This document shows, piece after piece, positions 8,652-18,183 of a stretch of 64,000 bases of DNA. Positions within the stretch are counted from its first letter, which is position 1. Every line of letters begins with the position of its first letter. The translations under genes and the position numbers were made by a program. The notes beneath the pieces are model-generated. The model made no database searches, was not told where the DNA came from, and saw nothing but the letters and a program-made list of their open reading frames with translations. This DNA is from Janthinobacterium sp. SUN073 (GTDB taxonomy: Bacteria; Pseudomonadota; Gammaproteobacteria; Burkholderiales; Burkholderiaceae_D): assembly GCF_030397665.1 (NCBI RefSeq), contig NZ_JAPUBT010000001.1:1-64000 (forward strand). Direction: 5' to 3'.

Positions 8652-9503
8652 CTACAGCTGCATTAAATCGATCAGTATCTGGCGCGTGTTCAAGGTGGCG
8701 CCCCCCAGTTGATGGGCCAGCAAAAAGCGCATCAGCAGCTTGCTTTGCGCCTGCGTGGCCACATCGAGATAATCTTCGCGCTCCATGTCGAGCAGGGTCT
8801 TGCCCGTGATCTTCGGCCAGGCATCGCTGGCGCGCGCCGGGCGCGGTCCCCGTTCCGGGTCGACCACGTACACCTGCCCCGCCTCGACGGCCTGGCGCGT
8901 GCCGGTGCAGCGCGTCAGGTCGGCCGCCACGCCCGTTTCCTTGAGCAGCGCGCGCTCGAACTTGCGCAGCACGATGGGCGGCGGTTCATTGTGCGCCAGC
9001 TGATTCAAGGTGGCAACGTAGTGGTCGAACAGGACAGGATGCGGGTCGTCGCGCGCCAGCAGTTTGACCAACAATTCGTTCAGATAGAAGCCGCACAGCA
9101 GGGCCGTCTTTTCCAGCGGCAACATGCCGCCCACCCATTCGGCGCCCGTCAAGATGCGCAGTTCGGATTTGCCCGTCCAGCCCGCTTGCAGTGGTTGAAA
9201 CGTCTGCAGCACGCCGCGCAACTGCGAATGGGGCCGCTTGGCGCCCTTGGCGACGAGCGCGATGCGGCCGTACTCGCGCGTAAACACGTCGACGATGAGG
9301 CTGGTTTCTTTATGCGGGTAGCTGTGCAACACGAAGGCGGGCTGGCCCGTGATGCGGCCGTCGCGCGCGGGCGGACGGCTGCGCCTTGGAGGCGGTGCGG
9401 AAGGTGCGGCCGGCGGCGCAATGGCCACCGGCGCGGGAACAGATGCGGAGACAGCAGATGAAGCTGGCGCGATGTCAGGCTGCGCTGGCGTGGTGGTGCT
9501 CAT
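8652..9503 (-). CDS. recO: DNA repair protein RecO
   Basis: RecO anneals SSB-coated single strands and loads RecA in the RecFOR pathway. The OB-fold N-domain is recognisable from [29 protein letters not shown] sequence starting near residue 53, followed by the helical C-domain. The protein (283 residues) carries an unusual N-terminal extension of about 50 residues made mostly of Ala, Pro, Ser and Val. If the real start is further inside, this extension would vanish, but no better start with a ribosome site was seen. It lies between era and pdxJ as in many betaproteobacteria. Confidence 0.92.
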   Translation of the reverse strand: MSTTTPAQPDIAPASSAVSASVPAPVAIAPPAAPSAPPPRRSRPPARDGRITGQPAFVLHSYPHKETSLIVDVFTREYGRIALVAKGAKRPHSQLRGVLQTFQPLQAGWTGKSELRILTGAEWVGGMLPLEKTALLCGFYLNELLVKLLARDDPHPVLFDHYVATLNQLAHNEPPPIVLRKFERALLKETGVAADLTRCTGTRQAVEAGQVYVVDPERGPRPARASDAWPKITGKTLLDMEREDYLDVATQAQSKLLMRFLLAHQLGGATLNTRQILIDLMQL

Positions 9504-9531
9504 GCGTGTAGCGTCGCCCCCGGGTTGCGGA

Positions 9532-10434
9532 TTACTCGTAGCCGTAGGCGCGCAAGCCCGCCTCGTTGTCGGCCCAGCCCGACTTGACCTTGACCCAGAT
9601 TTCCAGGTACACGGGACCGCCGAACAGCTTTTCCATATCCAGGCGGGCCTGGGTGGAGACTTCCTTCAGGCGCGCGCCCTTGTTGCCGATGATCATGGAT
9701 TTATGTGTATCGCGCTCGACCAGGATGGCGGCGAACACGCGGCGCAGATCGCCTTCCTGCTCGAATTTCTCGATCAGCACGGTGCTCGTGTACGGCAGTT
9801 CGTCGCCCACGAAGCGGAAGAGTTTTTCGCGCACGATTTCCGAGGCGAGGAATTTTTCGCTGCGGTCCGTGATGTCGTCCGGGCCAAAGATGGGCTGGTT
9901 TTCCGGCAGGAAACGCTTGATTTCGTTCTGCAAGCCTTCCAGCTGGAAATGCAGCTTGGCGGAGACGGGCACGATGGCGGCAAAGTCGCGCATGGCGGCG
10001 ATCTTTTGCGCAAACGGCAGCAAGACAGCCTTGTCCTTGACGCGGTCGGATTTGTTGATGACGAGGATGCATGGCACTTCCTTCGGCAGCAAATCCATCA
10101 CTTGCTGGTCGGCCGGGCCGAAGGTGCCCGCCTCGATCACGTACAGGATGACGTCCGAGGAAATCAGGGTGTTGGTGACGGTCTTGTTCAGCGTCTTGTT
10201 CAGCGCGTTCGAGTGGCGCGTCTGGAAGCCAGGCGTGTCGACGTAGATGAACTGCGCATCCGGCACCGTCTGGATACCCGTGATGCGGTGGCGCGTGGTT
10301 TGCGCCTTGCGCGAAGTGATGCTGACCTTCGCGCCGATCAGCACGTTCATCAGGGTCGATTTGCCCACATTGGGGCGGCCCACGATGGCGATATAGCCAC
10401 AGCGGAAGTTGTCGGGCATTTTGGTGGCTGTCAT
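9532..10434 (-). CDS. era: GTPase Era
   Basis: Era is an essential GTPase that binds 16S rRNA and assists 30S assembly. The 300 residues show the G1 motif [10 protein letters not shown]2/G3 region with DTPGF, G4 NKSD, and a C-terminal KH domain ([12 protein letters not shown]). The ATG at 10434 is chosen because it follows the rnc stop by one base (TAGCATG), giving translational coupling; a longer reading to 10515 would overlap rnc and is unlikely. Confidence 0.96.
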   Translation of the reverse strand: MTATKMPDNFRCGYIAIVGRPNVGKSTLMNVLIGAKVSITSRKAQTTRHRITGIQTVPDAQFIYVDTPGFQTRHSNALNKTLNKTVTNTLISSDVILYVIEAGTFGPADQQVMDLLPKEVPCILVINKSDRVKDKAVLLPFAQKIAAMRDFAAIVPVSAKLHFQLEGLQNEIKRFLPENQPIFGPDDITDRSEKFLASEIVREKLFRFVGDELPYTSTVLIEKFEQEGDLRRVFAAILVERDTHKSMIIGNKGARLKEVSTQARLDMEKLFGGPVYLEIWVKVKSGWADNEAGLRAYGYE

Positions 10435-10435
10435 G

Positions 10436-11251
10436 CTAGTGTCGATTCTGTTTAGTGTGAGCGGCGATCGCCGGGGCTGCAGGAGCTTGCGCGTCGTCGC
10501 TCTGGATGGTGGCAATGCCGGCCAGCTTGAGCTGGGCGGCGCGCGGTTTCGGCTTGCGGCTGGCGGCAGGCGACTTCAACAGCGCCTGCTCGGCCACGTC
10601 CAGCGCCAGTTTGGCGGCGGCTTGCTCACCGGCGCGGCGGCTTCCGCCACGGCCGTAGACCTGGATATTCAATTTCGGTACCAGGCATTCGATCTCGAAT
10701 TCCTGGCTGTGGGCGGCGCCATGGGTGGCCACCACGTTGTACTGTGGCAGCGAAATTTTCTTGCTTTGCAAAAACTCCTGCAGCAGGGTCTTGGCATCCT
10801 TGCCCAGGGTTTGCGGATCGACCGAGTCGAGGATGGGAATGTAGAAGGCGCGGATCACCGTGCTGGCCGCATCGAAGCCCGTATCGAGGAAGATGGCGCC
10901 CAGCAAGGCTTCCAGGGTATCGGCGAGGATCGAGGGACGGCGGAAACCGCCCGACTTCAACTCGCCTTCGCCCAGGCGCAGGAATTGCGACAACTCCAGC
11001 TTTTGCGCGATTTCATACAGCGACTGCTGTTTCACCAAATTCGCGCGCAAGCGCGACAAATCGCCCTCGTCGATGGTCTTGAAGCGTTCATACAGGATGG
11101 AAGCGACCACGCAGTTGAGAATGGAGTCGCCCAGGAATTCCAGCCGCTCATTATGCAAACTGCTGTGGCTACGATGCGTCAAGGCTTGCTGCAACAGGCC
11201 AGCATCCTGGAACGTATAGCCTAAACGGGTTTGCAATAGCTGAAGATTCAT
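10436..11251 (-). CDS. rnc: ribonuclease III
   Basis: RNase III cleaves double-stranded RNA in rRNA, mRNA and sRNA processing. The 271-272 residue protein has the signature [12 protein letters not shown] (about residue 35-46), the second acidic cluster [13 protein letters not shown] (about 110), and a double-stranded RNA-binding domain. After that domain it carries a 40-50 residue Ala/Pro/Lys-rich tail ([13 protein letters not shown]...), longer than in E. coli. The start at 11251 ([14 protein letters not shown]) fits homologues; an upstream extension to 11371 overlaps the lepB end and is rejected. Confidence 0.95.
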   Translation of the reverse strand: MNLQLLQTRLGYTFQDAGLLQQALTHRSHSSLHNERLEFLGDSILNCVVASILYERFKTIDEGDLSRLRANLVKQQSLYEIAQKLELSQFLRLGEGELKSGGFRRPSILADTLEALLGAIFLDTGFDAASTVIRAFYIPILDSVDPQTLGKDAKTLLQEFLQSKKISLPQYNVVATHGAAHSQEFEIECLVPKLNIQVYGRGGSRRAGEQAAAKLALDVAEQALLKSPAASRKPKPRAAQLKLAGIATIQSDDAQAPAAPAIAAHTKQNRH

Positions 11252-11325
11252 TGTTGTTTCTGTATCATCTGAGTAATTCGGCTGGCCGCCGCGCGGGGAG
11301 TCGGCGCGGCAGCCATAGGAGCGGC

Positions 11326-12243
11326 CTAGTGGATGCCGCCCACGCGTTTCGGGTTGCTGAAGTTCATCCACACCAGGAAAGCCTTGCCGACGATGTTCTC
11401 GTTCGGCACGAAGCCCCAGTAGCGGCTGTCCGCGCTATTGTCGCGGTTATCGCCCATCATGAAGTAATTGCCTTGTGGCACCACACACGTAAAACCATCT
11501 TCGTTGTAGTTGCACGCATCCTTGTGCGGGAAATCCTTCACTTCGCGCAAGTTCAACGTAGGAGCAGGCTCATCGTTGAGGATGCGGTGGCTCACGCCCG
11601 TCAGATTTTCTTCCAGTTGCTTGTGGTACACCGTGCTTTCGTCATCGAGGTAGTCGTCCAGCGGGGTGTACTGCACTTCCTTGCCGTTGACCGTCAAGCG
11701 CTTGTTTTCATAGGTGATTTTATCACCGGGTACGCCGATCACGCGCTTGATGTAGTCTTGCGACATATCTTTCGGGTACTTGAACACCATCACGTCGCCG
11801 CGCTGCGGATCGTTGACTTCAATGATACGCTTGTTGACGATCGGCAAACGAATGCCATAGGTGAACTTGTTAACCAGAATCAGATCGCCCACCAGCAAGG
11901 TCGGCACCATCGAGCTCGACGGGATCTTGAATGGCTCGTACAGGAACGAGCGCAGGCAGAACACCAGGGCGATGACGGGGAAGAAACTACCCGAATACTC
12001 GACCCAGGTCGGCTGGCGCAACAGCGCTGCCTCGATGGTCGCGCGGCTGCCGCCCGCATCGGACTTGATGCCCTCGGCGGCCAGCTTGGACTGGCGCGCG
12101 TCGAACTCGGCCAGGGCAAGGTCGGCCGCCTTGCGGCGTTGCTTGGACAGATAAAATACATCCAGGCACCAGACCAGGCCCGTCAACACCATCAGCACGA
12201 ACAGGATTAAAGCGAAGTTTCCTAAAATCACTTGCAGGTTCAT
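11326..12243 (-). CDS. lepB: signal peptidase I
   Basis: LepB removes signal peptides from exported pre-proteins at the periplasmic face of the inner membrane. The 305 residues include two N-terminal membrane segments, the catalytic serine S111 in [14 protein letters not shown], the general-base lysine K155 in [12 protein letters not shown], and the later box [14 protein letters not shown]. All key residues are intact. It begins three bases after the lepA stop, the conserved lepA-lepB order, and is followed by rnc. Confidence 0.97.
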   Translation of the reverse strand: MNLQVILGNFALILFVLMVLTGLVWCLDVFYLSKQRRKAADLALAEFDARQSKLAAEGIKSDAGGSRATIEAALLRQPTWVEYSGSFFPVIALVFCLRSFLYEPFKIPSSSMVPTLLVGDLILVNKFTYGIRLPIVNKRIIEVNDPQRGDVMVFKYPKDMSQDYIKRVIGVPGDKITYENKRLTVNGKEVQYTPLDDYLDDESTVYHKQLEENLTGVSHRILNDEPAPTLNLREVKDFPHKDACNYNEDGFTCVVPQGNYFMMGDNRDNSADSRYWGFVPNENIVGKAFLVWMNFSNPKRVGGIH

Positions 12244-12246
12244 TGA

Positions 12247-14037
12247 TCAACCATCCACTTGTAAAATTGCCAGGAATGCCTCTTGCGGGATCTCCACGGA
12301 ACCCACTTGCTTCATGCGCTTCTTACCCGCTTTTTGTTTTTCCAGCAATTTTTTCTTGCGGCTGATGTCGCCGCCATAGCACTTGGCCAGCACGTTCTTG
12401 CGCAAGGCTTTCACGTTCTCGCGCGAAATGATGTTGGCGCCGATGGTCGCCTGGATGGCCACGTCGAACATCTGGCGCGGGATCAGTTCACGCATCTTGG
12501 CGGCCACCTGGCGGCCACGGTACTGGCTGTTCGAACGGTGGACGATGATGGCCAGCGCATCGACTTTTTCGCTGTTGATCAGCATGTCGACCTTGACCAC
12601 GTCGGCCGCGCGGTATTCCTTGAACTCGTAATCCATCGAGGCATAGCCGCGCGACGTCGATTTCAGGCGATCGAAGAAGTCCAGCACGATCTCGGCCATC
12701 GGCATTTCGTAGACCAGCTTGACCTGGCGGCCGTGGTAGCTCATGTCCATCTGAATGCCGCGCTTGCCGATACACAGGGTAATCACGGAGCCCACATATT
12801 CCTGTGGCATGTACAGATTGACCGTGACGATAGGCTCGCGCACTTCCTCGATGCGCGACGGATCGGGCATCTTCGATGGATTGTCGACGTTGATCATGGT
12901 GCCGTCGCGCTGGATCACTTCGTACACCACGGTGGGCGCCGTGGTGATCAGGTCCATGTCGAATTCGCGTTCAAGGCGCTCCTGCACGATTTCCATGTGC
13001 AGCAAGCCCAGGAAGCCGCAGCGGAAGCCGAAGCCCAGCGCCTGCGACACTTCCGGCTCGTACATCAGGGCCGCGTCGTTCAGTTTCAGCTTTTCCAGCG
13101 AGTCGCGCAGCGCGTCGTACTGGTTCGCTTCGACCGGGAACAGGCCGGCGAACACTTGCGGCTGCACTTCCTTGAAGCCCGGCAATGGCGCGGCGGCAGG
13201 ACGGCTGACCAGGGTGACGGTATCGCCCACTTTCGCCGCTTTCAATTCCTTGATGCCGGCGATGATGAAGCCCACCTGGCCTGCCGACAATTGCGGCAAC
13301 GATTGCGAACGGGGCGAAAATACGCCGATATCTTCCACCAGCTGCACCGAATCGGTGGCCATCAGGCGGATCTTGTCTTTCGGTTTCAGGGTACCGTTGA
13401 CCACGCGCACCAGCATGACCACGCCCACATAGGCGTCATACCAGGAGTCGACGATCAGCGCCTGCAGCGGCGCATCGGGGTCGCCTTTCGGTGGCGGCAC
13501 CTTGACGATCAGTTGCTCGAGCACGTCCAGCACGCCGAGGCCCGTCTTGGCCGAGCAATGCACGGCGTCGGCCGCGTCGATACCGATCACGTCTTCGATC
13601 TCGGCAATGGCGTTCGGAGGGTCCGCGTTCGGCAAGTCGATCTTGTTCAGGACGGGCACCACTTCCACGCCCAGATCCAGCGCCGTGTAGCAGTTGGCGA
13701 CCGTTTGCGCTTCCACGCCTTGCGACGCGTCAACCACCAGCAGCGCACCTTCGCACGCCGACAGCGAGCGCGACACCTCATAGCTGAAGTCGACGTGGCC
13801 TGGCGTATCGATCAGGTTCAGGTTGTAGATCTGGCCATTGCGCGCCTTGTAGTGCAGGGCCGCCGTTTGCGCCTTGATGGTAATGCCGCGCTCGCGCTCC
13901 AGATCCATCGAATCGAGCACCTGCGCCTCCATCTCGCGGTCGGACAAGCCGCCGCACAATTGAATGATGCGGTCAGCCAGGGTCGATTTACCGTGGTCAA
14001 TATGGGCGATGATGGAGAAGTTGCGTATGTTATTCAT
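12247..14037 (-). CDS. lepA: elongation factor 4 (ribosomal back-translocase LepA)
   Basis: LepA/EF4 is a translational GTPase. The 596 residues start [20 protein letters not shown] with the G1 loop, followed by DTPGHVDF (G3) and NKIDLP (G4), the EF-G-like beta domains, and the LepA-specific C-terminal domain ending with [15 protein letters not shown]. Length is typical (about 598). It heads the lepA-lepB-rnc-era-recO-pdxJ-acpS run. The next gene upstream is separated by over 300 bases with a probable terminator, so the operon promoter should lie just above 14037. Confidence 0.98.
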   Translation of the reverse strand: MNNIRNFSIIAHIDHGKSTLADRIIQLCGGLSDREMEAQVLDSMDLERERGITIKAQTAALHYKARNGQIYNLNLIDTPGHVDFSYEVSRSLSACEGALLVVDASQGVEAQTVANCYTALDLGVEVVPVLNKIDLPNADPPNAIAEIEDVIGIDAADAVHCSAKTGLGVLDVLEQLIVKVPPPKGDPDAPLQALIVDSWYDAYVGVVMLVRVVNGTLKPKDKIRLMATDSVQLVEDIGVFSPRSQSLPQLSAGQVGFIIAGIKELKAAKVGDTVTLVSRPAAAPLPGFKEVQPQVFAGLFPVEANQYDALRDSLEKLKLNDAALMYEPEVSQALGFGFRCGFLGLLHMEIVQERLEREFDMDLITTAPTVVYEVIQRDGTMINVDNPSKMPDPSRIEEVREPIVTVNLYMPQEYVGSVITLCIGKRGIQMDMSYHGRQVKLVYEMPMAEIVLDFFDRLKSTSRGYASMDYEFKEYRAADVVKVDMLINSEKVDALAIIVHRSNSQYRGRQVAAKMRELIPRQMFDVAIQATIGANIISRENVKALRKNVLAKCYGGDISRKKKLLEKQKAGKKRMKQVGSVEIPQEAFLAILQVDG

Positions 14038-14352
14038 TAACTAATATATGTGCGAGTGACAACACTGCTTTAACAGGAATCAAGGGGATCATGTCCGGGC
14101 CAAACAGGGCCAAAACCAGGCGCCCCACTCATGATGAAAAAAGCGCTCCGAGCAGGACATCTGCATGCCCAGGCGAGCGCTTTTGAAGCGACAGAAGCTG
14201 CTGCCTCGGACAGTAGCTTTTTCGACCTCCCCATTTTACCGGATTTCAGAGCGGAAAGCCCGTCTTTCAGAGGCCGGCAGCGGGCAAGCCGACATTTTCA
14301 GCTGTTTCCAGCAGCGGAATGCTGCAATGCAGTGTCAATATTGGCATTTAAG
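14038..14352. other. intergenic stretch between the glutaredoxin gene and lepA
   Basis: It holds the probable terminator at 14137-14184 and must contain the lepA operon promoter. A 90-codon rightward frame at 14131 begins inside the terminator and has no family features, so no gene is called. Confidence 0.5.
14137..14184 (-). terminator. probable terminator downstream of the mucD/glutaredoxin unit
   Basis: On the minus strand arms AAAAGCGCTC and GAGCGCTTTT pair across a loop of 26 bases, and the stem runs into six T residues. It lies below the glutaredoxin gene and above lepA, where the end of one transcript is expected. The long loop lowers confidence. Confidence 0.55.
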
Positions 14353-14598
14353 CTACGCCAGACAGCGCCGGACGGCGGCCTCGTCCAGAAAATAATGGCA
14401 TAGCTCGGGTTGGGCCAGGTCGCCAAACAGCACCGGCACCAGCTCATCGAAGCGGGCTAGCAAGCTCGCATCGGGCGACGCATCGATATCGATCACGTCC
14501 ACCGTAAACGGCTTGTCAGGCGGCTGCAGCAGGAGCAAGGCATCGAGCATATCCTGGCATAAATGGCAATAACTGCGGGAATAGAGGGTGAAGTGCAT
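14353..14598 (-). CDS. glutaredoxin-family protein
   Basis: An 81-residue protein with a CxxC redox pair, C11 and C14, in LYSRSYCHLCQDM, the start of a thioredoxin/glutaredoxin fold, and the cis-Pro region DELVPVLF near residue 53. It fits the DUF836/glutaredoxin-like family, in which one small domain makes up the whole protein. Substrates are unknown. It lies downstream of mucD in the same direction, an association seen in related betaproteobacteria, and may belong to the envelope-stress transcript, though 116 bases with palindromes separate them. Confidence 0.82.
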   Translation of the reverse strand: MHFTLYSRSYCHLCQDMLDALLLLQPPDKPFTVDVIDIDASPDASLLARFDELVPVLFGDLAQPELCHYFLDEAAVRRCLA

Positions 14599-14625
14599 AT
14601 TTTAGTGGCGGAGCAAAAGAAGGCT

Positions 14626-14684
14626 GGGGTCAGACGGGGACGCCTAGACCCGACGGGGGAATTCAAGCCAGTGGCTTGAATTCC
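14626..14684. repeat. degenerate GGGGTCAGAC repeat plus 12-base palindrome
   Basis: A partial copy of the dispersed repeat (GGGGTCAGAC at 14626, CTAGACCCGACGGG near 14644) is followed by a perfect inverted repeat, GGAATTCAAGCC and GGCTTGAATTCC around AGT (14658-14684). Both lie between mucD and the glutaredoxin gene. Confidence 0.7.
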
Positions 14685-14700
14685 GATCCCGCAGGGACTG

Positions 14701-14710
14701 CCCCCCCCCC
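14701..14710. repeat. ten-base poly-C tract
   Basis: Ten consecutive C residues lie four bases beyond the mucD stop codon. Such runs slip during replication and are also a common sequencing error site. It is outside the coding region, so length changes would not alter MucD. Confidence 0.85.
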
Positions 14711-14714
14711 AATT

Positions 14715-16211
14715 TTACTTCGCCGACGGACGCAGCGAAACGAATAGCGCCACATCGCCACGGCGCACCAGCACGGCCGACGACTTCTTCGGATCGAGCT
14801 TGGCCACCAGGGCATTGAACTGTTTGGCATCTTTCACAGCAACGTTGTTCAATTGCAAGATCACATCGCCAGGCTGCAGGCCGGCCAAGGCCGCCACGCC
14901 ATCGGCGTCGTCGACCAGCACACCCGCGTCGATCTTCAGCTCCTGCTTCTTCGCGGCCGGCACGTCGCTGACCTTCAGGCCCAGTGCATTGACGGCTTGC
15001 GCTTCCGGTTCCCTGGCGCCCTTCTTGGCCGTTTTCTCGGCTTCCAGTTCGACGACGGTGACAGCAATATCCTGCTGCGCGCCCTTGCGCCAGACGGTGA
15101 CCGTGGCCTTGCCGTTGACGGCGGCGCCGCCCACCAGGCGCGGCAGGTCGGACGAACGCTCGATGGGCGCGCCATTGAATTTCAGGATGATGTCGCCCGG
15201 CTTGATGCCCGCCTTGTCGGCCGGGCCGCCCTCTTCCACCATCGACACTTGCGCGCCCTTGGCGTTGGGCAAGCCCAACGATTGCGCCACATCCTTGCTC
15301 ACTTCGCCGATCTGCACGCCGATACGGCCGCGCACCACTTTACCCGTCTTTTTCAGCTGCTCGCCCACGCGCATGGCTTCATCGATGGGCACGGCAAATG
15401 AAATGCCATTGTAGGCGCCGGACAAGGTGGCGATCTGCGAATTGATGCCGATCACCTCGCCGCGCATATTGATCAGGGGACCGCCCGAGTTGCCAGGGTT
15501 GACCGCCACGTCGCTCTGAATCAGCGGCAAGTAGTCGCCCGTGTCGCGGGATTTGGCGGAAATGATGCCGGCCGTCACCGTGTTTTCCAGGTTGAATGGC
15601 GAGCCGATGGCGATCACCCACTCGCCCACGCGGATCTTGTTCGAGTCACCGATGGTCAGGCGCGGCAGGTTGGCGCCCTCGATTTTCAGCAGGGCCACGT
15701 CGGTGCGCGCATCGGCGCCGATGACCTTGGCCTTGAATTCGCGCTTGTCCGTCAGGGTCACGTAGACTTCGTCGGCGCCGTCGACCACGTGGGCATTGCT
15801 CAGCACGTAACCATCGGCCGAGATAATGAAACCGGAACCGACACCGCGCTGCACTTCCTGCTCCTGCGGCACGGCGCGACGACCGCCGCGCGGTGCCTGC
15901 TGACGCGGCGTCGGCATGGCGCCTCCAAAGAAGCGGCGCAGGAATTCCTGCATTTCCTGCTCATCCTGCCCGCCCGCGCCGGGCGCAGCCATCTTCAGGC
16001 GCTCGGTGGTGCGGATATTCACCACGGCCGGGCCGACGGCGTCGACCAGGTCCGAGAAATCAGGCAGTTTCACTGCCGGCACGGCGGCCTGCGCCTGTGG
16101 CGCCAGACCCAGCATGGTCGGGGCGAAAAAGACGCCAGCCGTACCGAACAATAAGGCGGAAAGCGTCTTCACTGAAAACGACTTGCTGGCGACACACATG
16201 TTTTTTTTCAT
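14715..16211 (-). CDS. mucD: DegP/DegQ-type periplasmic serine endoprotease MucD
   Basis: This HtrA-family protease degrades or refolds damaged envelope proteins. The 498 residues carry a signal peptide (to about residue 42), a trypsin-like domain with the catalytic triad H141 (SNAHVV), D171 (DARTDVALLK) and S242 (NPGNSGGPL), then two PDZ domains (about 290-375 and 400-495). A Gln/Gly/Arg-rich loop lies near 100-120. It follows rpoE and rseA; the usual rseB is absent between rseA and this gene. A 238-base gap to rseA leaves room for a private promoter. Confidence 0.95.
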   Translation of the reverse strand: MKKNMCVASKSFSVKTLSALLFGTAGVFFAPTMLGLAPQAQAAVPAVKLPDFSDLVDAVGPAVVNIRTTERLKMAAPGAGGQDEQEMQEFLRRFFGGAMPTPRQQAPRGGRRAVPQEQEVQRGVGSGFIISADGYVLSNAHVVDGADEVYVTLTDKREFKAKVIGADARTDVALLKIEGANLPRLTIGDSNKIRVGEWVIAIGSPFNLENTVTAGIISAKSRDTGDYLPLIQSDVAVNPGNSGGPLINMRGEVIGINSQIATLSGAYNGISFAVPIDEAMRVGEQLKKTGKVVRGRIGVQIGEVSKDVAQSLGLPNAKGAQVSMVEEGGPADKAGIKPGDIILKFNGAPIERSSDLPRLVGGAAVNGKATVTVWRKGAQQDIAVTVVELEAEKTAKKGAREPEAQAVNALGLKVSDVPAAKKQELKIDAGVLVDDADGVAALAGLQPGDVILQLNNVAVKDAKQFNALVAKLDPKKSSAVLVRRGDVALFVSLRPSAK

Positions 16212-16449
16212 GGAAAGGATCTTTTCGAGTATATAAACGGATCAAAACGCGGATCGGCGATTGCCTGCGTGCATGATTGGGCGTCATGACGGAATCCCGG
16301 GGGCAACTACACCTGGTAGTGCGCATGGCAGCAACAATATATCGCAAAAGCAAGATATTGCCTGCACACAGTGTCAATCGTAGCGAAGTCCAGTGTCAAG
16401 AGGGCCTGGAGCAGGTGAAGGGTCAAGACCCGCCTGACATAAGATGCCG

Positions 16450-16773
16450 CTAGCGTTGCGCCAGCGGTCCCGCTTCCAGCGGCTCGGCAGCGACGGGCGG
16501 CACGATGGGCAACAAGGGTTCCGCGTGGACAGCCGGCACATCAGGCGCCGCCTCGGCGGCCAGGCGGCTCGTCAGGCGCGCGTCGAATTGGGCGCTCAGT
16601 GCGTGGCCGCACTGCTCCGAGCGCAGCACGTCGCCGATCAGGCGATAGGCATCCCAGGCTTGCCGCCCATCATCCGTGTCGAGGGCGGCAAAAGCCAGTT
16701 CGAGTTCGCTCGCCGCCAGCTCGCCATCGGCCAGGGCGGAAATCGTCTCGTGCAATCGTGTATGCGTATCCAT
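16450..16773 (-). CDS. rseA: short RseA-like anti-sigmaE factor lacking a membrane segment
   Basis: The N-terminal half matches the sigmaE-binding domain of RseA (MDTHTRLHETISALADGELA..., then DGRQAWDAYRLIGDVLRSE). The remaining 45 residues are an Ala/Pro-rich tail, with no transmembrane helix and no periplasmic domain. Canonical RseA is about 200 residues, spans the membrane and is cut by DegS and RseP. I prefer ATG 16773 (107 residues) because AGGA lies six bases upstream of it; ATG 16788 would add five residues. It is below rpoE in the usual position, with 71 bases between. The domain call is good; function as a soluble anti-sigma factor is inference. Confidence 0.8.
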   Translation of the reverse strand: MDTHTRLHETISALADGELAASELELAFAALDTDDGRQAWDAYRLIGDVLRSEQCGHALSAQFDARLTSRLAAEAAPDVPAVHAEPLLPIVPPVAAEPLEAGPLAQR

Positions 16774-16844
16774 GATGGGTCCTGCCATTTCAAGAGGGTC
16801 GGTGCGAAACCGGGCACAGCCATGCCAACCTCATACTCCCCAGA

Positions 16845-17468
16845 TTACCAGCGCTTGTCAATCGGCATATCCAACAACGGTTTCAATTTCTCTGCGATCA
16901 CTTCGCGCGCGCGAAAAATACGGCTGCGCACGGTGCCGATGGGGCACGCCATGATCTCCGAGATCTCCTCATAGCTGAGGCCCTCGATCTCGCGCAGCAC
17001 GATGGCCGTGCGCAGCTCGATGGGCAGCACCTCCATGGCCGCGTTGACTGTGGCGGCAATCTGCTTGCTGGCCAGCACCGATTCGGGCGTATTGTTGTCA
17101 CGCAATTTATTGCCGTCATCGAAGGACTCCGCCTGCTCGGCGTCGGCATCGCTGGACGTGGCGGCGCGCCGCCCCTGCGTGACGAGATAATTCTTGGCCG
17201 TATTGATGCCGATGCGATACAACCAGGTATAAAAGGCGGCATCGCCGCGAAAATGGCGCAGCGCCCGGTATGCCTTGATAAAGGTTTCCTGCACCACATC
17301 TTCGGCCTCCGCCGGGTCATGCACAAGTCGCGACACCAGGCGCATCAAGCGGCGCTGATATTTCGATACCAGCACATCGAATGCCCGTTTGTCGCCAGCC
17401 TGCACCCGCTCGACCAGCAACTGATCATACTCGCGCTCTGTCCTCACGCCCGATGTCCCTGTTCGCAT
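16845..17468 (-). CDS. rpoE: extracytoplasmic-stress sigma factor RpoE
   Basis: A group 4 (ECF) sigma factor that directs RNA polymerase to envelope-stress promoters. The 207 residues contain region 2 (DVLVSKYQRRLMRLV...EAEDVVQETFIKAYRAL) and region 4 (LRTAIVLREIEGLSYEEISE...GTVRSRIFRAREVI). The ATG at 17468 has no obvious ribosome site; a GTG at 17447, eight bases after AGGGA, would give VRTEREYDQL as the N-terminus and is a realistic alternative. A probable sigmaE promoter at 18152-18180 precedes the gene upstream, suggesting autoregulation. Confidence 0.95.
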   Translation of the reverse strand: MRTGTSGVRTEREYDQLLVERVQAGDKRAFDVLVSKYQRRLMRLVSRLVHDPAEAEDVVQETFIKAYRALRHFRGDAAFYTWLYRIGINTAKNYLVTQGRRAATSSDADAEQAESFDDGNKLRDNNTPESVLASKQIAATVNAAMEVLPIELRTAIVLREIEGLSYEEISEIMACPIGTVRSRIFRAREVIAEKLKPLLDMPIDKRW

Positions 17469-17534
17469 GCAGCGTGGGCGCCTGTATGGATATAGAGTTG
17501 GCCCGCTGCAAGAAGTTCAGTGTTCGCCCCACTT

Positions 17535-18053
17535 TTATTCTTCCCCACTGCGCGCCGCGATGGCCCGGCACGCCACGGCCAGCGGGCGGAAGGCGGCGCA
17601 AGCGCTGCCACGCTGCGCCAGCACCTGCGTGCGCCGCCCCGCGGCATCGGCCAGGCACAGCACCAGCAGCGATGGCCACAGGGTCGAGCCCGGCAACAGG
17701 CGCAGCACAGGCGGCACCAACGGCCCCGCGCCGGACGGCGCCCCGCCATGCTCCAGATATACCGCCAGCCGCAACTGGCCGACCGGCGAAATATCAAGCA
17801 CCTGCGGCTTTCTGCGCTGGCGCAGCAAAGCCAGCAAAAACACGCCGCCAGCCGCACTCGATAGTGCACCGGGCCAGCCCAGCGCATAGCCGCCCACCAG
17901 CTGGCCGGGGCCGGGGCCAGAGCCAGACAGGGCCGCAACGTGCCACGCGCCGCTCAAAGGCCAGGCGGCCAGCACCGCGCACAGCCCCAGCACCGCTTGC
18001 AGCAGGCGCAAACAGACAGGCGTGCGAATGACAGCCGCTACCGCGATCGACAT
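17535..18053 (-). CDS. YgfX-like small membrane protein
   Basis: The 172 residues contain two adjacent hydrophobic segments near the N-terminus (about 15-35 and 55-77) and then a soluble part starting RRKPQVLDISPVG. This two-helix hairpin followed by a short domain is the YgfX/CptA-like arrangement seen for the protein encoded between fabF and rpoE in many betaproteobacteria. No catalytic motif is visible. It sits between the sigmaE promoter and rpoE in the same direction, so it is probably the first gene of the sigmaE operon. Family membership is inferred from topology and position. Confidence 0.7.
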   Translation of the reverse strand: MSIAVAAVIRTPVCLRLLQAVLGLCAVLAAWPLSGAWHVAALSGSGPGPGQLVGGYALGWPGALSSAAGGVFLLALLRQRRKPQVLDISPVGQLRLAVYLEHGGAPSGAGPLVPPVLRLLPGSTLWPSLLVLCLADAAGRRTQVLAQRGSACAAFRPLAVACRAIAARSGEE

Positions 18054-18137
18054 AGTGCCAACTCAAAGGGAAAAACATCAGGCGCGCCAGCACCATGCCG
18101 GGCAAATTCAGGCACCAACGAACGTTGGCACCGAATC

Positions 18138-18170
18138 AGCGCTCACTACGGTTTGACCGTAGTGAGCGCT
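18138..18170. repeat. 15-base perfect inverted repeat between fabF and the rpoE unit
   Basis: Arms AGCGCTCACTACGGT and ACCGTAGTGAGCGCT pair perfectly around TTG. There is no T-run after it on either strand. It starts 13 bases below the fabF stop and overlaps the spacer and -10 of the proposed sigmaE promoter, so it may be a fabF 3' hairpin, an operator, or both. Confidence 0.85.
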
Positions 18171-18180
18171 TGAAAGTTCC
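18152..18180 (-). promoter_or_regulatory. probable sigmaE promoter of the ygfX-like/rpoE/rseA unit
   Basis: On the minus strand GGAACTT (18180-18174) is followed after 17 bases by TCAAA (18156-18152). E. coli sigmaE promoters have GGAACTT and TCAAA/TCTGA boxes about 16 bases apart. The site lies four bases below the fabF stop and about 100 bases above the first gene of the rpoE unit. Confidence 0.65.
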
Positions 18181-18183
18181 TGC

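Noticed and set aside
12283..14040. 585-codon frame opposite lepA
   Set aside because: Shadow of a highly conserved translational GTPase.
14131..14403. 90-codon rightward frame above lepA
   Set aside because: It begins inside a terminator-like hairpin and has no supporting features.
16060..16377. 105-codon leftward frame in the mucD-rseA gap as a missing RseA membrane part
   Set aside because: It overlaps the mucD 5' end in another frame, and its translation has no convincing membrane helix or RseA C-domain likeness.
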